From Enoplolaimus lenunculus (lineage: Eukaryota; Nematoda; Enoplea; Enoplida; Thoracostomopsidae): a DNA stretch of 64,000 bases. The translations under genes were made by a program, and so were the position numbers. Position 1 is the first letter of the stretch, and each line of letters starts with the position of its first letter. The stretch is from contig JASANG010001954.1 of assembly GCA_030248215.1 (NCBI GenBank), positions 1 through 64,000 on the forward strand, written 5' to 3'. Shown in pieces: positions 1 to 9,119 of this stretch. The notes beneath the pieces are model-generated. The model made no database searches, was not told the origin of the DNA, and saw nothing but the letters and a program-made list of their open reading frames with translations.

Positions 1-63
1 TTCTAGTAATGCTACAAGCCCAGCTGAATTAGCCCTTAAAAGTGTTATGACACTAGTCACCCT

Positions 64-1988
64 ATGTTTTTTGGCCAAAACTTATTCCAAGGAATAAGAA
101 ATAAACGCGGACCAGAAATCCTGAAATGCTTTTGGCTCAGCCTAAACAATTCCCTGAAGGTAATGAAAGCTACTGAGGACATAAATTTTCTCCAGAATTG
201 TATTGATTTATCATTGCAACCAACCTTCATGAAACTAAAAAACCCCGTAATCCACCGTAATATTTTGAACCATAAAAATTTCCGATTTTCCATTTTGCGA
301 AACGAAATTAGATTTAAAAGAAGGAAAATTTCTGACATTCAAAAACAGATTCATGAGTCTATGGAACTGTTGCAAAATCGACTGCCCTACCTCGAAAAGT
401 TTGCCTTGAGCTCATATATACGTTGGAATACGGAGTTCAAGGCAAACAAGGTACGGCAAACCCACCAGAAAAACTCTCTAGGCTAAGTTTACTAAATAAA
501 CGATCTACCAACCAAAAATTGGACTTATCAAATACTGTTAAGAACCTATCACAACGTGAGTTGTCAAGTTCTGAGCTTGAAATTCTAAAATTGGGTCCAA
601 ATTATGTTCCTTCCGTTAATAGAGTAAATTTTGAGCAAATGGTTGTAAATGTTGAGCTTTTCGCGGCGTCTATCCAAAGAGTCTGCCCGTCAATAAATAG
701 TCTCCCATTCCAATTTTGCGATGATTTTAGACAGTGCATTACGACTGCAATTAATAACCTCAGGCGTTTCCCAAACCCACCAATCATCCCAAGAAACTTC
801 AAGCAAACCGTTAAAGAACTTGCATCCGACCGCAACATCATAATATCTAAGCCAGACAAAGGTAACGGTCTTGTCGTTTTAGACCGCCAAGACTATCTAA
901 CCAAAATGAGCCTGATTTTAAATGATAATGATACTTTTAAATTAATTGAGCCCAATATCGAAAACCTTTATAAATTTACTATTAACTTAGAAGATTCGGT
1001 TAGTTCCCTCACAGGCGAATGTGTCAAACGTGGTGTTTTTGACAACTCAACGGCATCAAAAATGAACCCTTCTGGTTCCCGTATGCCTATATTATACGGG
1101 CTACCAAAAGTACACAAGGCCAACACCCCAATGCGGCCAATCATGTCCGCAATCGGCTCCCCGTGTCATAAACTGGCGCAACACCTGGACCTAATTCTCA
1201 AACCACTAACCAACGGAGCTTACACTGTAAGTTCATCCTTTGATTTTGCTAAGGAGGTTATTAGTTTAAATCTAAAAGACTCAGTTATGGTCTCCTTCGA
1301 CGTATGCTCGTTATTCACTAATATCCCGATTCGTGATACATTGAAAATAATTTCTGATGCAGTAATTAATAAAAAATTGGAAACATCTATGCCGCTTGAT
1401 TTGTTAATCAAATCAATAAAAATTTGCACCCTTAATCTTAAGTTCGTTTTTAACCAGAAAATCTATGCCCAAACGGATGGGGTAGCCATGGGCTCCCCCT
1501 TAGGCCCTGCACTCGCTAATATTTTTATGGTATGGCTTGAAACAAAAATTTTGAATGAATGTCCAACCCAATACAAACCAAAATTCTATAAAAGATACGT
1601 CGATGATACATTCGCCGTTTTTGATAATTTCAATCAGGCCGATAGTTTTCTCGAATTTATAAACAACCACCACCACAAAATTAAATTCACTAAAGAAATT
1701 GAGGATGAATTCTCAATTTCATTCCTTGATGTTAGAATTTCTCGAGACCCGACCACAGGTGCTGTATCAACAGGTATTTTCAGGAAAAATACCTATTCCA
1801 ATCAGATACTTAATTTTAATTCATTTATGCCGATTAATTATAAGGTTAACCTTATTGGATGTTTACTATTTCGGTGTTTCGCCATCTCTTCAGAACAAAC
1901 CAAAATTGACTGCGAATTAAAATTTCTAAAATCCGTTTTCGTATCCAACAATTTTCCAATGACAATTGTTAACAGATATTTTAAATAA
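64..1988 (+). pseudogene. PLE reverse transcriptase, copy 1 (broken)
   Basis: This region encodes a Penelope-type reverse transcriptase. Visible motifs in order are KPDKGNGLVVLDRQDY, the PLE signature ILYGLPKVHK, motif A SFDVCSLFTNIPI with the first catalytic Asp, motif B DGVAMGSPLGPALANIFM, motif C RYVDDTFAVF with the catalytic YVDD, and SFLDVRISRD followed by GIFRKNTYSN. The longest open stretch is 423-1988; an N-terminal stretch of the same product (64-486) is open in another frame. It is not expected to be functional as it stands. Identity with copy 2 is very high, so the two copies are recent relatives. Confidence 0.85.
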
Positions 1989-2102
1989 TTTATTGACAAA
2001 CGTTATGGTTCTCTCTCACAATTCAAGACAAAAAACATTTAATTTTGCTCTCATCCTGAAAACGAAGTTAATGACAAGCTAAAACAATCTAATCACGAGT
2101 CT

Positions 2103-2798
2103 GTGATTAATTTAGATACTAATTCGGCACGTAATTCATCAGACTTTACGGATAACAATCATGCCGGGAAAACGCAAACGATCTGCAACTCCGCAGGTTC
2201 CAGTACCGCAACAAGCGGAAGCTCAACCAGTACAACAACAACTACAACCACAACAAGCTCAGAGGTGAAATTCTTAACCCTTATTATACCGTTTTTCGGC
2301 ACTCATAGCCTTGTTTTAAAGAAGCAACTCACAAGAATTTTTAAAAATTTCTTTAATAGTCACAATATACAACTTCGTATAATATTTAAAAATCCGGCGA
2401 AATTGAAATCTATGTTCCCAACTAAAGATTCGCTGCCTTCGCTGCTCCAATCAAATGTAGTCTATCGCTTCGAGTGTTCCAACTGTTCGTTGGACTATAT
2501 TGGCGCCACAAACCGCCAATTATTCAGACGCATTTGTGAGCATCGTAGGATATCGGATCGAACCGGTGAGCCAACCATATCCAGCCTGAAATTGAAATCT
2601 GCAATTTCAAACCACTGTAGTGAAACTAATCACCCCTGCAGTAACGAAAATTTCTCAATTTTAGAACGATCTGAACCCAAAATCACACAAGGAATGTCCA
2701 ACTTCGCTCTACAAATATTAGAGTCCACCCTAATCCGTAAGCTTCAACCTAGGTTGAACATCCAATGTAATATGTATAATTTCAAAATTTTTACCTAA
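2103..2798 (+). CDS. PLE GIY-YIG endonuclease domain, copy 1
   Basis: This is the C-terminal part of the PLE protein. A variable Ser/Thr-rich linker (about residues 1-55) is followed by KFLTLIIPFFGTHSL and then the endonuclease. VVYRFECSNCSLDYIGATNR holds the Cys pair typical of PLE nucleases and the GIY-YIG core as DYIGATNRQLFRRICEHR. Further conserved parts are SNHCSETNHPC and LQILESTLIRKLQPRLN. PLE nucleases nick the target DNA to prime reverse transcription. The upstream sequence around 2050-2103 is open in the same frame, which suggests that RT and endonuclease were a single polyprotein. The stop is followed by the short 3' tail shared with copy 2. Confidence 0.8.
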   Translation: MINLDTNSARNSSDFTDNNHAGKTQTICNSAGSSTATSGSSTSTTTTTTTTSSEVKFLTLIIPFFGTHSLVLKKQLTRIFKNFFNSHNIQLRIIFKNPAKLKSMFPTKDSLPSLLQSNVVYRFECSNCSLDYIGATNRQLFRRICEHRRISDRTGEPTISSLKLKSAISNHCSETNHPCSNENFSILERSEPKITQGMSNFALQILESTLIRKLQPRLNIQCNMYNFKIFT

Positions 2799-2915
2799 CC
2801 AAAGCTTTAGTTACTTGCCAGTTGTGTTAGTTCGTTTATTTCTATTTTAATATTGACCGCTCATGTAAACTATACATTTGTCATTTCTACATAATTGGTC
2901 TGTAATTTTAGTGTT

Positions 2916-4124
2916 ATGACTGATGATGACAACGTTAGTTGTCGAAATATCTCGGAAATCACGGACGCAAACCTGGCAACTGTAAAAAACTCGCAAGACA
3001 ATAATAACAGCTCTCAATTTACGGATTCTAGCATCAATAATGGCAATGGAAATTCATTCGGTGCAATTTCCAACAACAGCGTAGCCAGTACAGTGGAACT
3101 CACAATTGAAACATCTGGTGACGGCACATCTAAGGACTCAGGCAATTTGGGTGACATTTCATCTTTGTCCTCAGACATTAGTTCTACACAACTTAGCAAC
3201 AATTCTAACACCAGCGATCTCTCAACTGCAATTCCGAAAACTTATTCACCTGATTCAACACCAGACAGTTCATCGTCAATTATTGAGGTAGCGAAATCTC
3301 GGTTTACTCAAACCCCGGTTTTGATCAATAAAAATACGGCTCAAGGACATAACGCATCTACACAAACGCCATCTGCAAGGGTCGATAAGGCAATACCACC
3401 AGATTTGGGTCAAACTGCTGTTATTGCCACGAAACCGGCAGTACCATTAGGCTCGGTTCGATTTACATCACCACATAACGCTGGCAACGTAATTCAACCA
3501 TTTGGGTTCAGCACTGGATACGGAACTCCATACACTTCGTTCGGGACTGGGTACGCAACTCCAGTCACAACTTACGCAATTTCGCCACCGGGTATCTGTA
3601 ATTTCCACAGTACACCATATCATATCGCCCCCTGGATTTTTCGCCCTCCCACACCGTTTGTTCCGAACTCAGCCAATTTTCCAACAGCTGGTTACACACA
3701 ACGATTTACACCGCCTCCACAACAGGATCAAGTAGCACAAGCAAATCGCCAAAAAACTAAGCAAACATCAACACTTGCTCGCAACAGCAACAACACCAAC
3801 AAAAACAGTGGCAACAACAATTATAGTGACAACGGTAATAGTAGTAATAGCAACAGCAGCACTAGCAACAACAACACCAACAATAACAACACCGGAAGCA
3901 ACGCCATAAATAGCACAACCAACACTACAACTAAATCCGTCAAGAAACCAGGCAACAAGAAGAAAAATACAACTAACAATCGCAATAAGAACACAACCAG
4001 CGACAACAGCAACAACAACTCCAACAATAAGGAATACGGCAACATCACTGACACACCGCAAACATCGAAGCAATCTGACAAAGAGGGAGCGCCTGCAAAT
4101 GACTTTAAGTCTGATAACAACTAA
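2916..4124 (+). CDS. Asn/Ser/Thr-rich ORF1 of the PLE
   Basis: This is an uninterrupted frame of about 402 codons from the first ATG (MTDDDNVSCRN). It lies between the 3' end of PLE copy 1 and the RT ORF of copy 2, so it is most simply the first ORF of copy 2. The N-terminal third is Ser/Thr/Asp-rich. The middle (about residues 170-270) is rich in Pro, Gly, Phe and Tyr (FGFSTGYGTPYTSFGTGY) and reads like a prion-like or aggregation-prone segment. The last 130 residues are almost pure Asn/Ser/Thr with a small basic patch (KSVKKPGNKKKN). I see no enzyme motif, zinc finger or membrane segment. Its role is unknown; a nucleic-acid-binding or condensate-forming partner of the RT is only a guess. 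Low-complexity AAC/AAT codons explain the long opposite-strand frames here. Confidence 0.55.
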   Translation: MTDDDNVSCRNISEITDANLATVKNSQDNNNSSQFTDSSINNGNGNSFGAISNNSVASTVELTIETSGDGTSKDSGNLGDISSLSSDISSTQLSNNSNTSDLSTAIPKTYSPDSTPDSSSSIIEVAKSRFTQTPVLINKNTAQGHNASTQTPSARVDKAIPPDLGQTAVIATKPAVPLGSVRFTSPHNAGNVIQPFGFSTGYGTPYTSFGTGYATPVTTYAISPPGICNFHSTPYHIAPWIFRPPTPFVPNSANFPTAGYTQRFTPPPQQDQVAQANRQKTKQTSTLARNSNNTNKNSGNNNYSDNGNSSNSNSSTSNNNTNNNNTGSNAINSTTNTTTKSVKKPGNKKKNTTNNRNKNTTSDNSNNNSNNKEYGNITDTPQTSKQSDKEGAPANDFKSDNN

Positions 4125-4670
4125 ACACAAGAGGTTTAACTCGTCGCAACTGATGTCTCACTGTGAACCACGAATTTTTCACGCTATATTTAGTTTGATT
4201 CTATACTTTGTACTGTGCCTACATCATTTTACTGTGTATAATGCTTTATTTCTGTTTTGGCTCAAATATCAACCGTTTATTTTGGTTAAAATTTTAATTT
4301 TGCGCTTTATTTCACTTTAATTTCAACGTTGTGTTGGTTCCGCACAACTTAAGTACCGGATTTCCAACTTAGCTCGGAATCATAAAATAATAAACAACCC
4401 TAAATCATAACGTATCCTAAACTATATTAATCAAAAGAAAAATCAAAGCAATTTTAATAGCATAGCTAGTCTTTTCCGCCTAAGAAAAGTTGGCTATTAT
4501 ACAAGGTGTACGCTGGAATCACACGTATTTGAGTTGTGCTGCTCATATATCTGCGAGCTGAACTTGTTTATTTTGTTTTAGTTTTGTTGTTTTTGCTGTA
4601 ACCATATAGCCACTATATTTTTCGCTTTATTTTCGGAATACCGGGAGCATCTTCAAACCCAATTGAAAGG
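4125..4670 (+). other. Non-coding spacer of PLE copy 2
   Basis: About 545 AT-rich bases lie between ORF1 and the RT ORF. I see no coding sequence or clear repeat. It may hold the promoter or leader for the RT ORF. Confidence 0.4.
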
Positions 4671-6767
4671 ATGTTAGCTCAGAACTCTTCTAGTAATGTT
4701 ACTAGCCCAGCTGAATTAGCCCTTAAAAGTGTCATGACACTAGTCACCATATGTTTTGGCCAAAACTTATTCCAAGGAATAAGAAATAAACGCGGACCGG
4801 AAATCCTGAAATGTTTTAGGCTTGGCCTAAACAATTCCCTGAAGGTAATGAAAGCTACTGAGGACATAAATTTTCTCCACAATTGTATTGACCTATCATT
4901 ACAACCAACCTTCTTGAAACTAAAAAACCCCGCAATCCACCGTAATATTTTGAACCATAAAAATTTCCGATTTTCCATTTTGCGAAATGAAATTAGATCT
5001 AAAAGAAGGAAAATTTCTAACATTCAAAAACAGGTTCATGAATCTATGGACATGTTGCAAAATCGACTACCCTACCTAGAAAAGTTTGCCTTGAGCTCGT
5101 ATATACGCTGGAATACGGAGTTCAAGGCAAACAAGGTACGGCAAATCCATCAGAAAAAACTCTCTAGACTAAGTTTACTAAATAAAAGATCTACCAACCA
5201 AAAACTAGACTTATCAAATACTGTTAAGAACCTATCACAACGTGAGTTGTCAAGTGCTGAGCTCGAAATTCTAAAATTGGGTCCAAATTATGTTCCTTCC
5301 GTTAGTAGAGTAAATTTTGAGCAAATGGTTGTAAATGTTGAGCTTTTCGCGGCGTCTATCCAAAGAGTCTGCCCGTCAATAAATAGTCTCCCATTCCAAT
5401 TTTGCGATGATTTTAGACAGTGCATTACGACTGCAATTAATAACCTCAGGCGTTTCCCAAACCCACCTAACATCCCAAGAAATTTCAAGCAAACCGTCAA
5501 AGAACTTGCATCCGACCGTAACATCATAATATCTAAGCCAGACAAAGGTAACGGTCTTGTCGTTTTAGACCGCCAAGACTATCTAACCAAAATGAGCCTG
5601 ATTTTAAATGATAATGATACTTTTAAATTAATTGAGCCCAATATCGAAAACCTTTATAAATTTACTATTAACTTAGAAGATTCGGTTAGTTCCCTCACAG
5701 GCGAATGTGTCAAACGTGGTGTTTTTGACAACTCAACGGCATCAAAAATGAACCCTTCTGGTTCCCGTATGCCTATATTATACGGGCTACCAAAAGTACA
5801 CAAAGCCAACACCCCAATGCGGCCAATCATTTCCGCAATCTGCTCCCCGTGTCATAAGCTGGCGCAACACCTGGACCTAATTCTCAAACCATTAACCAAC
5901 GGAGCTTACACTGTGAGATCATCCTTTGATTTTGCTAAGGAGGTTATTAGTTTAAATCTAAAAGACTCGGTTATGGTCTCCTTCGACGTATGCTCGTTAT
6001 TCACTAATATCCCGATTCGGGATACATTGAAAATAATTTCTGATGCAGTAATTAATAGAAAATTAGCAACGTCTATGCCGCTTGATTTGTTAATCAAATC
6101 AATTAAAATCTGCACCCTTAATCTTAAGTTCGTTTTTAACCAGAAAATCTATGCCCAAACGGATGGGGTAGCCATGGGCTCCCCCTTAGGCCCTGCACTC
6201 GCTAATATTTTTATGGTATGGCTTGAAACAAAAATTTTGAATGAATGTCCAACCCAATATAAACCTAAATTTTACAAAAGATACGTCGATGATACATTCG
6301 CCGTTTTTGACAATTTCAACCAGGCTGATAGTTTTCTCGAATTTATAAATAATTTTCACCACAAAATTAAATTCACTAAAGAAATTGAGGATGAATTCTC
6401 AATTTCATTCCTAGACGTTAGAATTTCTCGCGACCTGGCTACAGGTGTTGTATCAACAGGTATTTTCAGGAAAAATACCTACTCCAATCAGATACTTAAT
6501 TTTAATTCATTCATACCGAATAATTATAAGGTTAACCTCATTGGATGTTTATTATTTCGGTGTTTCGCCATTTCTTCGCAACAAACCAAAATTGACAGCG
6601 AGCTAAAATTTCTAAAATCCTTTTTTGTATCCAACAATTTTCCAATGAAAATTGTTAACAGATATTTTAAATTCTTCCTCGACAAACGTTTCGGCGCTCT
6701 CACACAATTAAATACACAAAACATTTTATTTGGCTCTCAACCTGAAAGTGAATTTAATGACAGCTAA
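4671..6767 (+). CDS. PLE reverse transcriptase, copy 2 (open)
   Basis: This is an open frame of 698 codons beginning MLAQNSSSNVTSPAEL. The first 170 residues are a basic N-terminal region; RT motifs follow: KPDKGNGLVVLDRQDY (about residue 290), ILYGLPKVHKANTPMRP, motif A SFDVCSLFTNIPIRDT with catalytic Asp, motif B AMGSPLGPALANIFM, motif C KRYVDDTFAVF with YVDD, and the thumb-side motif FLDVRISRD. Penelope RTs are related to telomerase RT and copy element RNA at a nicked target. All catalytic residues I can recognise are present. The frame closes shortly before the endonuclease region, whereas copy 1 is open through the equivalent junction. This copy has therefore probably lost the fusion through a small length change. 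Confidence 0.85.
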   Translation: MLAQNSSSNVTSPAELALKSVMTLVTICFGQNLFQGIRNKRGPEILKCFRLGLNNSLKVMKATEDINFLHNCIDLSLQPTFLKLKNPAIHRNILNHKNFRFSILRNEIRSKRRKISNIQKQVHESMDMLQNRLPYLEKFALSSYIRWNTEFKANKVRQIHQKKLSRLSLLNKRSTNQKLDLSNTVKNLSQRELSSAELEILKLGPNYVPSVSRVNFEQMVVNVELFAASIQRVCPSINSLPFQFCDDFRQCITTAINNLRRFPNPPNIPRNFKQTVKELASDRNIIISKPDKGNGLVVLDRQDYLTKMSLILNDNDTFKLIEPNIENLYKFTINLEDSVSSLTGECVKRGVFDNSTASKMNPSGSRMPILYGLPKVHKANTPMRPIISAICSPCHKLAQHLDLILKPLTNGAYTVRSSFDFAKEVISLNLKDSVMVSFDVCSLFTNIPIRDTLKIISDAVINRKLATSMPLDLLIKSIKICTLNLKFVFNQKIYAQTDGVAMGSPLGPALANIFMVWLETKILNECPTQYKPKFYKRYVDDTFAVFDNFNQADSFLEFINNFHHKIKFTKEIEDEFSISFLDVRISRDLATGVVSTGIFRKNTYSNQILNFNSFIPNNYKVNLIGCLLFRCFAISSQQTKIDSELKFLKSFFVSNNFPMKIVNRYFKFFLDKRFGALTQLNTQNILFGSQPESEFNDS

Positions 6768-6787
6768 ACCCATCTAATCACGAGTCT

Positions 6788-7477
6788 GTGATTAATTTAG
6801 ATACTAACTCTACACGTAATTTATCAGACTCTACGGATAACAATCATGCCGGGAAACCGCAAGCGATCTGCAACTCCGCAGGTTCCAGTACCGCAACAAG
6901 CGGAAGCTCAACCAATACAACAACTACAGCCACAACAAGCTCAGAGGTGAAATTTTTAACCCTTACTATACCATTTTTCGGCACTCATAGCCTTGTTTTA
7001 AAGAAGCAACTCACTAAAATCTTTAAAAACTTTAACAGTCACAATATACAACTTCGTATAGTATTTAAAAATTCAGCGAAATTGAAATTCATGTTCCCAA
7101 CTAAAGATTCGTTGCCTTCGCTGCTCCAATCAAATGTAGTCTATCGCTTTGAGTGTTCCAGCTGTTCTTTGGACTATGTTGGCGCCACAAACCGCCAACT
7201 ATTCAGACGCATTTGTGAGCATCGTAGGATATAGGATCGAACCGGTGACCCAACCATATCCAGCCTGAAATTAAAATCTGCAATTTCAAACCACTGTAAG
7301 GAAACTAACCACCCCTGTAGTAGCGAAAATTTTTCAATTATAGGACGATCTGAACCCAAAATCACACAAGGATTGTCCAACTTCGCTTTACAAATTTTAG
7401 AATCCACCCTAATCCGCAAGCTTCAACCTAGGTTGAACGTCCAATGCAATATGTATAATTTCAAAATTTTTACCTAA
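6788..7477 (+). pseudogene. PLE GIY-YIG endonuclease region, copy 2 (interrupted)
   Basis: This is the endonuclease part belonging to the RT ORF just upstream. A Thr-rich linker precedes KFLTLTIPFFGTHSL, the Cys-containing VVYRFECSSCSLDYVGATNR and the start of the GIY-YIG core. The frame is interrupted once inside the domain; beyond that, sequence still matching copy 1 continues to LQILESTLIRKLQPRLN and the stop. It was part of a fused RT-endonuclease in the ancestor, as copy 1 shows. Confidence 0.8.
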
Positions 7478-7563
7478 TAAAAAATTTTAGTTATTTGCCA
7501 GTTGTAGTTTGTTTATTTCTATTTCACATTGACCGCTCATGTAAACTGTACATTTGTCATTTT

Positions 7564-7575
7564 AATATATATATA
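7564..7575. repeat. TA repeat at the PLE 3' end / Tigger target
   Basis: A short TA run follows the PLE 3' tail and continues on the other side of the Tigger transposon at 11572. The Tigger element, which uses TA targets, appears to have split a longer TA tract. Confidence 0.6.
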
Positions 7576-7599
7576 TAGTAAACTTTCCTTATAACGACA
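7576..7599 (+). repeat. Tigger left terminal inverted repeat
   Basis: It begins TAGTAAACTTTCCTTATAAC and pairs with 11548-11571. It is followed within 170 bases by further degenerate copies of the CGACA-containing motif. Confidence 0.75.
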
Positions 7600-7948
7600 G
7601 TTTCAAGGTGCATATATTCAAAGTGTGATATGACACTTCCATAACAACGACACCCGGATTGCCTAAAACCGACAGTCTGCCTTGTATCGACAGCTCTCGT
7701 TTCGCTTACACATATATAATATATAAGGCCGTATAGCAACGGAATAGACAACCAGAACCCATTTTTTGAACACTTACAAAACAATTATGACGAATAGCAG
7801 CAATTGTAACATGGATTGCACCATACGATTTCTAACAAACTAACAAATTTTGTTTTTTGCCGAAAATCAAGGCAAAAATTATAACTTTGATTTTAAAGCA
7901 AAAAATTTAGGAAAATCGCGTGGTAAGCTTTGCAAAGTGCAACCGTAC

Positions 7949-8157
7949 TTAATAATCAGCGCGCATATATTCCATTATTTTTGGCACACAAGTCTTGCAA
8001 TAAAAATGACTCCGAGTTTTTTTCCCGCCGCAGTTTTCATGCTCCCATATAAGGCAGTCTCCACATTGTACCCAGAAATTTCCAGACCTATCTTCTCTGT
8101 AATCAACTCCACATTGTCGACAAACATCGCGCTTGCCAGCTTGTTTTTTTGGTGTTA
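7949..8157 (-). CDS. Tigger transposase, C-terminal PHD finger
   Basis: This is the last part of the transposase, on the far side of the MITE. Reading leftwards from 8157, the frame gives KKQAGKRDVCRQCGVDYRED, then WVQCGDCLIWEHENC, then FYCKTCVPKIMEYMRADY and a stop at 7949-7951. The cysteines and histidine form a C4-H-C3 PHD-type zinc finger (CRQC, CGDC, HENC, CKTC). Removing the MITE plus one TAA target copy joins the linker (SRSSV) directly in frame to TPKKQAGKRD, which proves the two parts were continuous. PHD fingers bind histone tails, so a role in chromatin targeting is possible but inferred. Confidence 0.75.
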
Positions 8158-8683
8158 TGAGTCATCCACGTTATACTGTCTACGCTACTGTAAAAAATTG
8201 TCCCCACGTACGAGCCCCTAAGTCTGCAATTTTACTGTTTCCAAATTACATGTCCAAATGTCACTCATATCCTGTGTAGAACCTACTGACAACTCGCACT
8301 CTCTATGGACGACCTATGCTTGGTCATGTTGCCGTCCATACCCAAGCAAATTGTCCATACGTTATTTAAAGGGCAACTGTTTTGTCCAGAGTCTGCCAGA
8401 AGGGACTCAGCTTATTTCGCAACACAAAGTTTGTCGGAAGGAACTTTGCTTTGCATTTATACAGGGTCTGTTCGAAGGAACTCGTATTGTCAGACACTGT
8501 GTCCAGACAGTGTCTACATTGACTTTAGTCCCTTCGAAGGACCTGCTTTCAAAACCCACTATCTAGTTACACCTTCTGTAAAGTCTTTATAGCTTAAGAA
8601 CATTGTCGTTTTGTCCCGCCCTTAATGCCAGGTGTGTGGACAATTTTTTACAGTAGCGTAGACAGTATTACGTGGATGATCCA
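8158..8683 (+). mobile_element. Harbinger-like MITE, family A, inside the transposase gene
   Basis: This is a non-autonomous TIR element of 526 bp. The left end reads TGAGTCATCCACGTTATACT and the right end, reverse complemented, TGGATCATCCACGTAATACT; inverted similarity extends inward through CTACGCTACTGTAAAAAATT. It is flanked by TTA on both sides, the 3-bp target duplication typical of PIF/Harbinger. Other copies lie at 51894-52225 and 52412-52800. It has no coding capacity. It interrupts the Tigger transposase and is therefore younger than it. Confidence 0.8.
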
Positions 8684-9119
8684 TTACACTACTTCGTGAC
8701 TCCTCTTGATCTGACTTGAACGGTGACGGGTTTAAGTGAGGACTCACTTTCGTCATACGTTTGAGGGCATTTTGGGCAGCTTGTGAGCCTGCGGATGCGG
8801 GCGTAACAAAACTTTGAAACGATTTCCGCCGTCTAGACAAAAAATTATGTTCAACATTGGTAGCGCTATCGCTAATAGCCCCTGCAGGCGATTCCGGATG
8901 TGGTTGCATGGGTGCCATGTTTTGCACATTGAGCTCAATAGAGTATGCGGAGTCTGATCGGTCGATATCAGCCGAAATGTTGCAATCAGGATCGTCGCTA
9001 CATGAATTGAAACAAATTTCTTGACCAACCGGAATGTCTTCATCAAAATGAAAGTTCACTGCTTCCTCAAGACTAAGCGTGTCGCTTGCAGAATTAAAGG
9101 CTATATTTTGCTGCTGCAC
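8684..9119 (-). CDS. Tigger transposase, acidic C-terminal linker
   Basis: This frame opens at MQQQNIAFNSASD, overlapping the end of the DDE part. It encodes a Ser/Asp-rich acidic linker with EEAVNFHFDEDIPVG and a basic SRRRKSFQSF patch. It is the continuation of the transposase, not a separate gene: the overlap is a few codons, the strand is the same, and the frame runs into the MITE at 8683 and resumes beyond it. The apparent stop at 8622 is supplied by the inserted MITE. Confidence 0.65.

Larger units (their letters stand above)
1..2887 (+). mobile_element. Penelope-like element, copy 1 (continues off the left edge)
   Basis: This is a Penelope-like retroelement in the forward orientation. 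It is nearly identical base by base to copy 2 immediately downstream, and the left edge of the window already lies inside the RT-coding region, so its 5' part is not visible. It carries an RT region followed by a GIY-YIG endonuclease region and a short 3' tail of about 85 bases that is shared with copy 2. The tail ends near 2887, where copy 2 begins, so the two form a head-to-tail tandem, an arrangement known for PLEs. The reading frame is broken in a few places. The RT and endonuclease parts appear to have been one continuous product in the ancestor. Confidence 0.85.
2888..7563 (+). mobile_element. Penelope-like element, copy 2 (near full length)
   Basis: This is a second PLE directly downstream of copy 1 in the same orientation. 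It contains an N-terminal ORF (2916-4124), a 0.55-kb spacer, a 698-codon RT ORF (4671-6767) and a GIY-YIG endonuclease region (6788-7477). It ends in a 3' tail matching that of copy 1 (CATTTGTCATTT) and then runs into a TA repeat. The left boundary is set where the shared 3' tail of copy 1 stops. RT and endonuclease are now in different frames, and the endonuclease has one further break, so the copy is close to intact but probably inactive. A Tigger transposon is inserted in the TA repeat just beyond its 3' end. Confidence 0.85.

Noticed and set aside
3768-4130. Long minus-strand open frames opposite the Asn-rich ORF
   Set aside because: They are shadows of AAC/AAT-rich codons giving Val/Leu-rich frames on the other strand; no independent support.
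8258-8592. Plus-strand open frames inside 8158-8683
   Set aside because: They lie wholly within a non-coding MITE and show no conserved motif.
8622-9119. Separate small host gene on the minus strand
   Set aside because: Continuation of the Tigger transposase; its stop is inside an inserted MITE and the frame resumes as a PHD finger beyond it.
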